The notes beneath the pieces were generated by a model. It did not search any database. It had not been told where the DNA came from and saw only the letters and a list, made by a program, of their open reading frames with translations. Shown here piece by piece: positions 55,553-63,666 of a stretch of 64,000 nucleotides of DNA. Within the stretch, counting starts at the first letter, position 1, and every line of letters starts with the position of its first letter. The DNA lies in the NCBI GenBank assembly GCA_900543825.1, contig UQSR01000003.1, forward strand, positions 62,001-126,000, read 5' to 3'. A program made the translations under genes and the position numbers. Source of the stretch: an uncultured Mycoplasmatota bacterium (GTDB taxonomy: Bacteria > Bacillota_I > Bacilli_A > RF39 > UBA660).

Positions 55553-55942
55553 TCACTTAACCCTTTCTATCTTTTTTTTACCATTAACTATTTTACCATT
55601 ATATTCACTTTTAACAAAAGTTAAATTAAAATTAAACATCTTCCCAAAAACACCCTTAATATTTTTTTTAAAAGAAATATCAACACTATTATCAATAATC
55701 ATAATTGAAATATCATCAAGATTATTATCATTTTTTAAAATAAGTGTATTCAAATCATCTTCATCAATACTATCAATATTATCAAGAGCATAATCCACTA
55801 CCATATAATTAGTATTAGAAAGTCTATCCTTTTCATATATAGCATTACCTACATCATATACTAAAGTAAGAATTAAAAGCAATATAGGAAGCAAAATAAT
55901 AAACATTACAAGAGACTGTCCTTTATTATTAAGCCTCAACAT
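55553..55942 (-). CDS. TadE-like pseudopilin 2
   Basis: A 129-residue product. The N-terminus LRLNNKGQSLVMFIILLPILLLIL fits the TadE/TadG-like pattern (K/R-G-Q-x-L-V-x-F-x3-L-P), with a single membrane helix at about residues 9-30. The rest is a polar outer domain of mixed strands. TadE/F-type minor pilins are processed by a prepilin peptidase. It overlaps the preceding TadE-like gene by 14 bases. Confidence 0.85.
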   Translation of the reverse strand: MLRLNNKGQSLVMFIILLPILLLILTLVYDVGNAIYEKDRLSNTNYMVVDYALDNIDSIDEDDLNTLILKNDNNLDDISIMIIDNSVDISFKKNIKGVFGKMFNFNLTFVKSEYNGKIVNGKKKIERVK

Positions 55943-56267
55943 TAGGTATAGTCCTTTCTACCTTTATGTTATAAGGATTACCCAAAATACGATTAAGCCC
56001 TGGAGTCATAATATCAACATCATCATTAATAATAATTTTAGTATACTTATCATCACTACTTATATTAATTTTAACCTTAGGATATAAATTTTTAATATCA
56101 TCAATATTATCACTATTCTTAATCATTGCAGTAACATCAACACTAATGTTTTCAAGTTCATTTTTCTTACTCAAAATCATTCCAAAATCAACTATTGCAA
56201 ATAACATTAATATAAATATAGGTAAAATAAGAACAAATTCTACTAATGCTTGACCCTTTCTATTCAT
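55929..56267 (-). CDS. TadE-like pseudopilin 1
   Basis: A 112-residue product. The N-terminus MNRKGQALVEFVLILPIFIL is the canonical TadE motif, including the invariant GQALVEF; a helix covers residues 8-30. It is the first gene of the tad operon, with GGGAGAG upstream and an extended -10 (TGATATAAT) at about 56295-56303. No Flp-type major pilin precedes it. Confidence 0.9.
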   Translation of the reverse strand: MNRKGQALVEFVLILPIFILMLFAIVDFGMILSKKNELENISVDVTAMIKNSDNIDDIKNLYPKVKINISSDDKYTKIIINDDVDIMTPGLNRILGNPYNIKVERTIPNVEA

Positions 56268-56311
56268 TGGACACTCTCCCTATTATCAAATATAATTATA
56301 TCAAATAATAC

Positions 56312-56342
56312 AAAAAAAAGAAAGATTATTTTAATCTTTCTT
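56312..56342 (-). terminator. Terminator after the large surface protein gene
   Basis: AAGAAAGATTA, loop, TAATCTTTCTT and eight T on the minus strand. It separates the surface protein from the tad operon. Confidence 0.85.
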
Positions 56343-56343
56343 A

Positions 56344-58710
56344 TTATTTTTTATTTTTACTCTTATCATCTTTTTGTACTGGAACTTCATCTTCATCGTC
56401 TTTTTTGAATATAAGATATAAAAGGCCAAGTACAACAAGAACAATAAGTACAATAATAACAACCTTTTCAGCAGTATTACTAGAGTCATCAGTTACAGTA
56501 ACTGCATTCTTTTTAGGTGCTTTTTTATTAACTATCAATTTATACTCATTAACATCACCATTTTCAGCAGTAACTTTAATAATAACTGTATTATCACCAG
56601 TTTTAAAATTCTCATTACCAGTAATTTCAACACTAGCACGATTATCTTCTGCTATTGCTTTAATATCTAAAGAATTAACATCACTATCAACCCTAATTCT
56701 ATATTCATTAACAAGCCTATCAAAATCAATATCATAGTCAGCAATTTCTAAAGTTTTCAAATAATTATTAGATGAATAAACATAACTAATATTACTAGTA
56801 GTAACAACTGGTTTAGCCTCTTTAACAATTCTAACAGTATATACTTTAGTACTACCATCTTCAGCAGTTACCGTAATAGTGGCAATAGTTTCATCACTAG
56901 TAAGTTCATAAAGAACAAGTCCACTAACAGTAGAATACATATCAAAAGTAGAACCACTTAATATAACACTCTCAGTATCATAAGGAACTGTTAAAGTATA
57001 TGAAGTAACATCCCTATCAAATTCTCTATCAAAAGTACCAACATTACTATTTAAAGATGCAAGATCATTGTTAGAACTAATATTTCTAATTATTTGTACA
57101 TCAAAACCTAAATCTTCAAAATCGTAAGCATCATATACTTTAGATACTTCGCCACTAATACTAGCACTACCAATACCAATACCAGTAGCGGTAAATACAA
57201 GTGTTAACATTATATCATCATTATATAATGTATCACCAACACCAACTATATGTCCATCTTTATAGTTGCCACTGAAAGTATCATTAAACTTAACATCAGT
57301 AAGCATAAGTTTATCATTAACACTAACTAAAGCATTAATACCATCAATATAATCACTAGCATCATCACTATTAACAATTACATTAACCTCAAAACTATCA
57401 CCTACAAAAACATTACTAGGAACACTACCTATAGATAATTTTAAATTATTATTATCTTCATAGTCGGTAATTGGATTTTCTCTAAGTGCATTATTAAGAA
57501 CTCTAACATCATCAAAAGTAATAGTACCAAACTCTTCATCATCATTAGAAGTATATACATCCATAGAAGGCATATTAGTACCACTTAAATAACCATCGAT
57601 AGTAAGACCTAAATCATTTCTATCAAAAACATTATCATTATTAGCATCTCCTACGACAACAACAGTATAAGAAATGGTATTACCCTTTGTAAGTTCTACA
57701 ACATAATTATTATATAACTCACTATCATTATCCGTAACAAGAATTCCATTACTATCTTTAACAATTACAGAAATATCAGACTGAATAAATTTATCTAACA
57801 AGTCACTAACTTTCATAACATCTAAGTTTTTATCATAATTTTTAGCATTAATAAATAAGTAACCATTATTAAACTCAAGTCCTGTTAAGTCATATAATTC
57901 ATTATCGTTATTCTTATCATATTTAATATTAGCAGTGTAATCATAAGAATAAACAACGCCTAAATCATTGCTCAAAGTAATAGTATCAGTGTAAGTATAC
58001 TCTCCTCCAAATACATTAGTCAAATCAGTAGTACTACCATCAAACTTAGCACTAATAAGTTCTTCACCTGTATAAGTACCAATAGAAGTACCATTTACAC
58101 TAACTAAATAACTCTCTTCTGGGGATAATTCTCCTACTCTAACGCCTAGTTTTTGTGTGTAATTAAGAGGAATATTAACATTATATATATTATCTTCTAT
58201 AGGAGCAATCTCTTCTTCACCAAATAAAGTACCATAAACACCTTTACTATTATTTTTAATAGAAGAATCTAAATTTTCACTATAAATCTCAACACCATTT
58301 TCAAGTATTTTAAATTCAAGTTTAAAAGTACCATCAAAATTAAATTTACCATAAGTAAAATCATAAATATTATCATTATTTAACTCTTTACCAGTCTTAA
58401 CAATAGTATTATTATCAGTAACAACAGTACCATCTAAATAAGTATAAGAACTAGTAAGAACTACATCATAATTTTTGTCATCAAAAGTTCCATCATCGTT
58501 ATCAGTAACCTCATCAAAATTACCATTACCATAACTTAAACTCAAATGATCTACATATAAATTATTCTCATCCATAACTTCACTAAGATTAACTTTTATA
58601 TTACTATTAAGAGAAATAGTATCAGCAAGTACCTTAAATGAAGTGCCAAGTTGAGAAAAAGCCATAATTGAAACCATAATAAGTTTCATTATCTTTGTTA
58701 TTTTTTTCAT
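56344..58710 (-). CDS. Large membrane-anchored surface protein with dockerin-like, cohesin-like and cadherin-like domains
   Basis: A 788-residue product; ATG 58710 has AAAGGA eight bases ahead. A signal peptide covers residues 1-30. Residues 31-350 are beta-rich with no recognised domain. Residues 354-412 look like a dockerin: two Asp-rich loops (GDANNDNVFDRNDL and TITFDDVRVLNNAL). Residues 423-545 resemble a cohesin (VPSNVFVGDSFEVNVIVN). Two cadherin-like beta-sandwich (PF12733-type) repeats follow at 549-630 and 649-729. A C-terminal membrane helix at 749-768 and a charged tail anchor it. It lies upstream of the tad operon on the same strand. It probably acts in adhesion or as a cell-surface scaffold. 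Confidence 0.85.
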   Translation of the reverse strand: MKKITKIMKLIMVSIMAFSQLGTSFKVLADTISLNSNIKVNLSEVMDENNLYVDHLSLSYGNGNFDEVTDNDDGTFDDKNYDVVLTSSYTYLDGTVVTDNNTIVKTGKELNNDNIYDFTYGKFNFDGTFKLEFKILENGVEIYSENLDSSIKNNSKGVYGTLFGEEEIAPIEDNIYNVNIPLNYTQKLGVRVGELSPEESYLVSVNGTSIGTYTGEELISAKFDGSTTDLTNVFGGEYTYTDTITLSNDLGVVYSYDYTANIKYDKNNDNELYDLTGLEFNNGYLFINAKNYDKNLDVMKVSDLLDKFIQSDISVIVKDSNGILVTDNDSELYNNYVVELTKGNTISYTVVVVGDANNDNVFDRNDLGLTIDGYLSGTNMPSMDVYTSNDDEEFGTITFDDVRVLNNALRENPITDYEDNNNLKLSIGSVPSNVFVGDSFEVNVIVNSDDASDYIDGINALVSVNDKLMLTDVKFNDTFSGNYKDGHIVGVGDTLYNDDIMLTLVFTATGIGIGSASISGEVSKVYDAYDFEDLGFDVQIIRNISSNNDLASLNSNVGTFDREFDRDVTSYTLTVPYDTESVILSGSTFDMYSTVSGLVLYELTSDETIATITVTAEDGSTKVYTVRIVKEAKPVVTTSNISYVYSSNNYLKTLEIADYDIDFDRLVNEYRIRVDSDVNSLDIKAIAEDNRASVEITGNENFKTGDNTVIIKVTAENGDVNEYKLIVNKKAPKKNAVTVTDDSSNTAEKVVIIVLIVLVVLGLLYLIFKKDDEDEVPVQKDDKSKNKK

Positions 58711-58982
58711 TTTATCATCCTTTCTTTTCATTTATTCAAACAAATAATATTAAATTAAATTTTATCCCCCGTAGCACACCTCCAACTAAAACAAATGATA
58801 ATAGTCATATTCATATATTTCCTCTTCTATCATCATCAAAATAATTATAGCATACAAATCGACATTTTTCTCCTGCTTTACATAAATTTGACATTTTTAT
58901 CTATATTTTAAAGGCAAAAATACCAATAACTACCATTTTTAGCAAAAATTATCATCTTTTATAGGTAAAACAAATATTTTTC
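58711..58982. other. Intergenic region between the surface protein and rpsD
   Basis: Apart from the possible upstream peptide and the minus-strand extended -10, I see only AT-rich sequence with scattered T- and A-runs. No RNA gene or repeat array is visible. Confidence 0.5.
58755..58814 (-). CDS. Possible 19-residue upstream peptide in the surface-protein leader
   Basis: A short reading frame, ATG 58814 to TAA 58755, with AGAGGAAA before it. It encodes MNMTIIICFSWRCATGDKI. It sits in the 5' leader of the 788-residue surface protein, between an extended -10 (TGCTATAAT at about 58850) and the gene. Part of it overlaps an unusually G-rich block (CTACGGGGGAT at about 58766-58776). It could be a leader peptide or a chance frame in a structured leader. 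Confidence 0.3.
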   Translation of the reverse strand: MNMTIIICFSWRCATGDKI

Positions 58983-59011
58983 TTGACTAAAAATACTATT
59001 AATTATATAAT
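58983..59011 (+). promoter_or_regulatory. Promoter of rpsD
   Basis: TTGACT, 17 bases, TATAAT on the plus strand, about 137 bases before the start codon, so a long leader is made. Confidence 0.85.
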
Positions 59012-59017
59012 ATTATT

Positions 59018-59140
59018 GCTTAGCAGCGCATACTCTATTTTTAGGTAATGTGTCATTTATAAGTAACTACAGCTGCATAGCGAAAGTATGATAAAGACAC
59101 CCTGCACTAAAAAGAGTATAACCTCTAAGAAGAAGGAGGA
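59018..59140 (+). promoter_or_regulatory. Structured rpsD leader (S4 autoregulation candidate)
   Basis: Several complementary segments interleave: GCAGC 59023-59027 with GCTGC 59072-59076, CATACT 59029-59034 with AGTATG 59085-59090, and GTGTC 59050-59054 with GACAC 59096-59100. The crossing order implies a pseudoknot or alternative folds. In Bacillus, S4 represses its own mRNA through a leader pseudoknot; this region is the likely equivalent. Confidence 0.65.
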
Positions 59141-59147
59141 TAGAATT

Positions 59148-59753
59148 ATGGCTAGATATACAGGCCCAAATAACAAAAAAGCAAGAAGATTATCATTCTC
59201 TATATTAGAAAATGGTAAAGATATTGCAAAAAGACCTTATGGTCCAGGACAACATGGTAAAGACAGAAAAAGAAAACCATCTAACTATTCTGTTCAATTA
59301 GCAGAAAAACAAAAAGCAAGATTTATGTATGGTATTTCTGAAAAGCAATTCAAAAAATTAGTAAATGATTCAGCAAAAATGAAAGGTGTTCATGGTGAAA
59401 ACTTACTTATCCTATTAGAAAGTAGATTAGATAACATCGTATATAGAATTGGTTTTGCCACTACAAGAAGAGGTGCAAGACAATTAGTTAACCATGGTCA
59501 CATTACAGTAAATGGTAAGAAAGTTGATATTCCATCATACAGAGTTAAACCTGGAGATGTAATTGCTATCAAAGAAAATTCAAGCGATCACAAAGGAATA
59601 GAAATAGCACTTGCTAATAAAGTAAAAAGACCTGAATTCATTAACTATGATGAGAAAAAAAGAGTTGCTACTTATGTAAGATATCCTGAAAGAAGCGAAT
59701 TAAACGCAGATATCAATGAATCATTAATCGTTGAATTCTATAGTAGAGTATAA
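59148..59753 (+). CDS. rpsD: 30S ribosomal protein S4
   Basis: A 201-residue product, normal for S4. The start is ATG 59148 ([18 protein letters not shown]) with GAAGGAGGA ahead; longer upstream readings would run through the leader. The S4 RNA-binding domain is at about residues 91-150 ([34 protein letters not shown]). S4 starts small-subunit assembly and represses its own synthesis. As is common in Firmicutes, the gene stands alone, outside the alpha operon. Confidence 0.98.
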   Translation: MARYTGPNNKKARRLSFSILENGKDIAKRPYGPGQHGKDRKRKPSNYSVQLAEKQKARFMYGISEKQFKKLVNDSAKMKGVHGENLLILLESRLDNIVYRIGFATTRRGARQLVNHGHITVNGKKVDIPSYRVKPGDVIAIKENSSDHKGIEIALANKVKRPEFINYDEKKRVATYVRYPERSELNADINESLIVEFYSRV

Positions 59754-59780
59754 TTAATTACTCTACTTTTTCTATAAAAG

Positions 59781-59824
59781 AAAAAGAGATTACCGAAATA
59801 AATACTAGTAATCTCTTTTTATGA
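59781..59824 (+). terminator. Terminator of rpsD
   Basis: AAAAAGAGATTAC, a 14-base loop, GTAATCTCTTTTT: a 13-bp stem with a T-run. Confidence 0.88.
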
Positions 59825-59841
59825 ATTATTATGAACATAAT

Positions 59842-59860
59842 AAAAACCCCTTAAGGGGTA
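59842..59860 (-). terminator. Terminator of the tRNA-Asp/tRNA-Phe transcript
   Basis: ACCCC, loop TTAA, GGGGT, then five T on the minus strand. Confidence 0.8.
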
Positions 59861-59873
59861 TTAATCGCTAAAC

Positions 59874-59949
<76 letters not shown>

Positions 59950-59957
59950 AAAATAAA

Positions 59958-60033
59958 TGGCGGTTCCGACGGGAGTTGAACCCGCGATCTTCTGCGTGAC
60001 AGGCAGACGTGTTAACCACTACACCACAGAACC
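59958..60033 (-). tRNA. tRNA-Asp (GTC)
   Basis: A 76-base cloverleaf with acceptor GGTTCTG/CGGAACC, anticodon loop CTGTCAC, discriminator G and encoded CCA. First gene of the Asp-Phe pair. Confidence 0.97.
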
Positions 60034-60056
60034 AAAAATACTCAAATTGCTATTTA

Positions 60057-60086
60057 AGTATACTAAATTTTCTAGGTAATTGTCAA
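60057..60086 (-). promoter_or_regulatory. Promoter of tRNA-Asp/tRNA-Phe
   Basis: TTGACA, 18 bases, TATACT on the minus strand. The -35 box lies three bases beyond the stop of the DUF368 gene. Confidence 0.8.
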
Positions 60087-60089
60087 CAC

Positions 60090-60902
60090 TTATGTGATTT
60101 TTTTCTTATTTTTAGACAAATAATTTGTTAATAAGAAGGAAATTACCATAAAAATCATTGATAAAATACCTCTAAAACTAAATTCAAGCCCTGGAAATAT
60201 AGATAAAGTAGATCCACACACAAATCCAATTATAATACTGTATGTTAGAGATAAGTGTTTATTAAATAAATAATTGACAACCTTAATTAGGATTATTACG
60301 CCAACAATGATACCAATTATAAAAGGTATAAATGATATCCATTCAAAATAAGATAAGCTAAACGGTTTAGATAACATTAGCAACACTCTCTCATACATTC
60401 CAAGTAGCATCATAAAAAACGAACTGCTTATGCCTGGAATAATTTTACCCGAAATGTATAAAATACCTGCTATAAAAAGTTTTATAGGATTTAAATTAGA
60501 AACATTATCATAACTAATAACACTTGGAATTACAATAAGTAATAATGAAAAAATAACAGAAAAAATTAAAGTTTTCATTTTAAGAACCCCACCATTATCT
60601 TTTAACTCATTAACAAGAATAGGCACTCCACCAAATATCAATCCTATAAATATATATTTCATTTGGAATTCGTAATATTCATATATTTTAAGGAGTATAT
60701 TACCAAAAATAATCACTCCAATCATAATTCCAATTATTATGGGAAATAATATAATGATTTTTTTTAATGTTTTTATACTAGAATCATTAAGTACAGTTAA
60801 AACTTTATCATAAATACCAACTAGTATTGCTATTGCAGACCCACTAACACCCGGTAAAACAACTCCTATACCAATTAATATTGAAACAAGAAAACTATAC
60901 AT
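60090..60902 (-). CDS. DUF368 membrane protein (PopT-type polyprenyl-phosphate transporter)
   Basis: A 270-residue product with eight or nine hydrophobic segments. The duplicated family motif appears as VVLPGVSGSAIAILVGIYDKVL near residue 15 and KIIPGISSSFFMMLLGMYERVLLML near 150. DUF368 proteins (PopT) return undecaprenyl phosphate across the membrane for wall synthesis. It overlaps the GlpQ-like gene by eight bases. Its sequence uses more T-ending codons than the neighbours at 40-56 kb. Confidence 0.88.
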   Translation of the reverse strand: MYSFLVSILIGIGVVLPGVSGSAIAILVGIYDKVLTVLNDSSIKTLKKIIILFPIIIGIMIGVIIFGNILLKIYEYYEFQMKYIFIGLIFGGVPILVNELKDNGGVLKMKTLIFSVIFSLLLIVIPSVISYDNVSNLNPIKLFIAGILYISGKIIPGISSSFFMMLLGMYERVLLMLSKPFSLSYFEWISFIPFIIGIIVGVIILIKVVNYLFNKHLSLTYSIIIGFVCGSTLSIFPGLEFSFRGILSMIFMVISFLLTNYLSKNKKKIT

Positions 60903-61602
60903 TCATTCTTTCCTTCTTTAGAAATTTTTTCACATCATAACCACTATCATATATAATTCTATCCACACCAATATTTTTCAACCTTTTTATTTCAGATTTA
61001 CCCAAAACACCCCATGCGCTTACAATAAAATTATTGTTTTTAAGCTTTGTAACCTCATCCTTGCTAAGGCAAATTGCAGTACAAAGTACATGGTTTAGTT
61101 TTATATTTTTGCAATCTTTAATAATTGAATCGTTAACATCATATATCAACCAACCAAGTTTAATTGAATTATCCATTTCTCTTATTCTTTTGAGCAAATT
61201 ATATTTAAACGATATAAGCACGACATTTTTCAAACTATATTGTTTTAATGTATCTACTATGAGTTTTTCATAACCTGTTTCTTTTAATTCAATATATACA
61301 TTTACATTTCTTTCAGAAAAATTTTTTAAAAACTCAGTTAATCTAACAATTTTCTCTCCCTTATAATATTCATCTCCAAAATCCATATTTAATAATTCAT
61401 CAAATGTATAATCAGCCACTTTACCACTATAATTAGATGTTCTATCAACAGATTTATCATGTATAAGTACAAGTACATCATCTTTTGTTTTCCTTAAGTC
61501 AGTCTCTATACCATCACTACCTACTAAATATGCTAAATAATAGGCACTCATTGTATTTTCAGGAGCATATTTTGATTCACCTCTATGAGAATACACTTTC
61601 AT
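60895..61602 (-). CDS. Glycerophosphodiester phosphodiesterase
   Basis: A 235-residue GDPD-family TIM barrel from ATG 61602 (GGTGATAAA ahead). The catalytic SHRGESKYAPENT has both key histidine and arginine, followed by GIETDLRKTKDDVLVLIHD with the second acid/base pair. VYIELKETG and the C-terminal VSAWGVLGKSEIKRL complete the barrel. It has no signal peptide, so it should act in the cytoplasm on glycerophosphodiesters from lipid or teichoic acid turnover. Pairing with DUF368 suggests cell-envelope lipid recycling. Confidence 0.93.
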   Translation of the reverse strand: MKVYSHRGESKYAPENTMSAYYLAYLVGSDGIETDLRKTKDDVLVLIHDKSVDRTSNYSGKVADYTFDELLNMDFGDEYYKGEKIVRLTEFLKNFSERNVNVYIELKETGYEKLIVDTLKQYSLKNVVLISFKYNLLKRIREMDNSIKLGWLIYDVNDSIIKDCKNIKLNHVLCTAICLSKDEVTKLKNNNFIVSAWGVLGKSEIKRLKNIGVDRIIYDSGYDVKKFLKKERMNV

Positions 61603-61632
61603 TTTATCACCTATTATATAATATGAAGAAAA

Positions 61633-61656
61633 TAAAAAAAAAGACTGAGCAGTCTT
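61633..61656 (-). terminator. Terminator of the eight-tRNA cluster
   Basis: AAGACT, loop GCTC, AGTCTT and a long T-run on the minus strand, just after tRNA-fMet. Confidence 0.85.
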
Positions 61657-61669
61657 CATTAATCAATAT

Positions 61670-61746
61670 TGGTTGCGGGAGTAGGATTTGAACCTACGAC
61701 CTTTGGGTTATGAGCCCAACGAGCTGCCAGACTGCTCCATCCCGCG
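61670..61746 (-). tRNA. Initiator tRNA-fMet (CAT)
   Basis: 77 bases, acceptor CGCGGGA/TCCCGCA with the unpaired first base (C-A) that marks the initiator, three G-C pairs in the anticodon stem (GGG/CCC), loop CTCATAA, CCA encoded. Confidence 0.97.
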
Positions 61747-61760
61747 ATGTAAAAAATTAG

Positions 61761-61853
61761 TGGCGGAGAAAGAGGGATTCGAACCCCCGCGCCGGTTACC
61801 CGACCTCCTGGTTTTCAAGACCAGTCCCTTCAGCCAGACTTGGGTATTTCTCC
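61761..61853 (-). tRNA. tRNA-Ser (TGA)
   Basis: 93 bases with a long variable arm, acceptor GGAGAAA/TTTCTCC, anticodon loop CTTGAAA, CCA encoded. Confidence 0.97.
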
Positions 61854-61857
61854 ATAA

Positions 61858-61946
61858 TGGTGCCTCAGGCCGGACTTGAACCGGCACGTGATTTAACTCA
61901 CGCAGGATTTTAAGTCCTGTGCGTCTACCAATTTCGCCACCTGGGC
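61858..61946 (-). tRNA. tRNA-Leu (TAA), irregular acceptor stem
   Basis: 89 bases with a long variable arm, anticodon loop CTTAAAA and CCA encoded. The acceptor arms are GCCCAGG and CTGAGGC. In register this gives mismatches at 4-69 and 5-68; alternatively GCC/GGC and CAG/CTG pair with one bulged A. The other arms are perfect. Confidence 0.92.
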
Positions 61947-61959
61947 TTATTCAGTTAAA

Positions 61960-62035
61960 TGGTGACCCGCAGGCGACTCGAACGCCTGACCCTCTGATTA
62001 AAAGTCAGATGCTCTACCAACTGAGCTAGCGGGTC
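61960..62035 (-). tRNA. tRNA-Lys (TTT)
   Basis: 76 bases, acceptor GACCCGC/GCGGGTC, anticodon loop CTTTTAA, CCA encoded. Confidence 0.97.
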
Positions 62036-62043
62036 ATACCTTA

Positions 62044-62119
62044 TGGCTGGGGTAGCTGGATTCGAACCAGCGCAATGACAGAGTCAAAGTCTGTTGCCTT
62101 ACCGCTTGGCTATACCCCA
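62044..62119 (-). tRNA. tRNA-Gln (TTG)
   Basis: 76 bases, acceptor TGGGGTA/TACCCCA, anticodon loop CTTTGAC, discriminator G, CCA encoded. Confidence 0.97.
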
Positions 62120-62132
62120 TTCATTAGATAGA

Positions 62133-62216
62133 TGGTGGAGAGGAGTGGATTCGAACCACCGAACCAAAAGGAACTGAGTTACAGTCAGCCGCGTTTAGCC
62201 ACTTCGCTACCTCTCC
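62133..62216 (-). tRNA. tRNA-Tyr (GTA)
   Basis: 84 bases with a long variable arm, acceptor GGAGAGG/CCTCTCC, anticodon loop CTGTAAC, CCA encoded. Confidence 0.97.
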
Positions 62217-62220
62217 ATCA

Positions 62221-62296
<76 letters not shown>

Positions 62297-62329
62297 ATCT
62301 TCTATAATTTATTTCAAACACTATTTTAA

Positions 62330-62405
62330 TGGTGGAGGCTAACGGGCTCGAACCGCTGACCCTCTGCTTGTAAGGCAGATGCTCTCCCAACTGAGCTAAG
62401 CCTCC
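62330..62405 (-). tRNA. tRNA-Val (TAC)
   Basis: 76 bases, acceptor GGAGGCT/AGCCTCC, anticodon loop CTTACAA, CCA encoded. First gene of the eight-tRNA transcript. Confidence 0.97.
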
Positions 62406-62422
62406 TTGACTAGTGCCCACTT

Positions 62423-62451
62423 ATAATAACATCTCTATACCTTTACGTCAA
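62423..62451 (-). promoter_or_regulatory. Promoter of the eight-tRNA cluster
   Basis: TTGACG, 17 bases, TATTAT on the minus strand, ending about 17 bases before tRNA-Val. Confidence 0.8.
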
Positions 62452-62544
62452 CAGTTTTTTGTAATTTTTTTTATTTTTTTGTTAAATTTATTTTTTTACC
62501 TATTCTATTTTCTTTTTTCACCTTTTTATTATGTTATTATTTGT

Positions 62545-62550
62545 TATAAT
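62545..62550 (+). promoter_or_regulatory. Candidate -10 of galE
   Basis: TATAAT 41 bases before the galE ATG; no good -35 is visible upstream in the T-rich sequence. Confidence 0.45.
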
Positions 62551-62590
62551 AGAATCGTAAAATAAGCAAGATGCTATGGAGGATATAAAA

Positions 62591-63592
62591 ATGAAAGTAC
62601 TCGTTGCTGGTGGTGCTGGTTATATTGGTAGCCACATTTGTGTAGAGTTATTACAAGCAAATCACGAAGTTGTAGTGATTGATGATTTCTCTAACTCAAA
62701 ACCAGAAGTCTTAGGATATATTAAAGATATTACTGGAAAAGAAGTAAAGTTTTATGAATTCAATATTTTAGATGAAAAGAAAACAGAAGAAGTTTTTAAA
62801 GAAAATGATTTAGATGCTGTTATTCACTGTGCTGCTTTTAAAGCAGTTGGAGAATCTGTTGAAAAACCTATTGAATATTATACAAACAATTTAACAACAA
62901 CTTTAATTGTTGCTAAAATGATGAAAAAATATCATGTCAACAATATTGTTTTTTCATCAAGTGCTACAGTTTATGGAGATCCTGAAGTGGTTCCTCTTAC
63001 TGAAGATTGTAAATTAGGTGAAACAACAAATCCATATGGAGCAAGTAAAGCAATGATGGAAAGAATTTTAACAGATGTACAACATGCTTGTCCTGAAATG
63101 TCAGTTACTTTATTACGCTACTTCAATCCAATTGGTGCCCATGAATCTGGATTACTTGGAGAAGATCCAAAAGGTATTCCAAATAACTTAATGCCTTATA
63201 TTATGAAAGTAGCTGCTGGAGAACTTCCTTGTTTAGGTGTCTTTGGTGATGATTATGATACACCTGATGGTACAGGTGTACGTGATTATATCCATGTTGT
63301 TGACCTTGCTAAAGGACATGTTCTAGCAATTGAAAAATACAACAAACCTGGATTACATATTTGTAACTTAGGAACTGGTCAAGGATATAGTGTTTTAGAA
63401 CTTGTTCATGCTTTTGAAAGAGTAAATGGTGTTAAAGTAAAATACGAAATCAAACCTCGTCGTGCCGGAGACATTGCTACATGTTATGCAGATCCTACAA
63501 GAGCTAAAGAAGAACTTGGTTGGGTTGCTACTAGAGGCATTGATGAAATGTGTAGAGATACATGGAACTTTGCTAAAACAAGAATGAAATAG
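62591..63592 (+). CDS. galE: UDP-glucose 4-epimerase
   Basis: A 333-residue short-chain dehydrogenase-type epimerase that interconverts UDP-glucose and UDP-galactose. ATG 62591 follows GGAGG by eight bases. Motifs: NAD loop GGAGYIGSH (residues 7-15), SSSATVYG with the catalytic Ser, and NPYGASK with Tyr and Lys. The C-terminal substrate part includes YFNPIGAHESG and DYIHVVDLA. It uses CGT/CGC arginine codons and mostly ATT for isoleucine, unlike most genes in the window, which rely on AGA and ATA. Confidence 0.96.
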   Translation: MKVLVAGGAGYIGSHICVELLQANHEVVVIDDFSNSKPEVLGYIKDITGKEVKFYEFNILDEKKTEEVFKENDLDAVIHCAAFKAVGESVEKPIEYYTNNLTTTLIVAKMMKKYHVNNIVFSSSATVYGDPEVVPLTEDCKLGETTNPYGASKAMMERILTDVQHACPEMSVTLLRYFNPIGAHESGLLGEDPKGIPNNLMPYIMKVAAGELPCLGVFGDDYDTPDGTGVRDYIHVVDLAKGHVLAIEKYNKPGLHICNLGTGQGYSVLELVHAFERVNGVKVKYEIKPRRAGDIATCYADPTRAKEELGWVATRGIDEMCRDTWNFAKTRMK

Positions 63593-63611
63593 CCTCTGGC
63601 TATTTTTTTTA
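63587..63611 (+). terminator. Terminator of galE
   Basis: AAATAGCC, loop TCT, GGCTATTT and a T-run. The galE TAG stop is in the stem. Confidence 0.88.
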
Positions 63612-63640
63612 TTGTTTATATAGGTGAAATTTGATATTAT
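63612..63640 (+). promoter_or_regulatory. Candidate promoter of the last gene
   Basis: TTGTTT, 17 bases, TATTAT, directly after the galE terminator. Confidence 0.5.
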
Positions 63641-63666
63641 AGAAAAGTATAAAAGGAGGAACTTCT

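Noticed and set aside
59088..59147. 20-residue N-terminal extension of S4
   Set aside because: It lies in the structured leader; MARYTGPN is the standard S4 start and has GGAGGA ahead.
61688..61879. Plus-strand 63-residue reading frame (MNLRPLGYEPNELPD...)
   Set aside because: It lies across the antisense of tRNA-fMet and tRNA-Ser; this is the well-known false protein made from tRNA genes.
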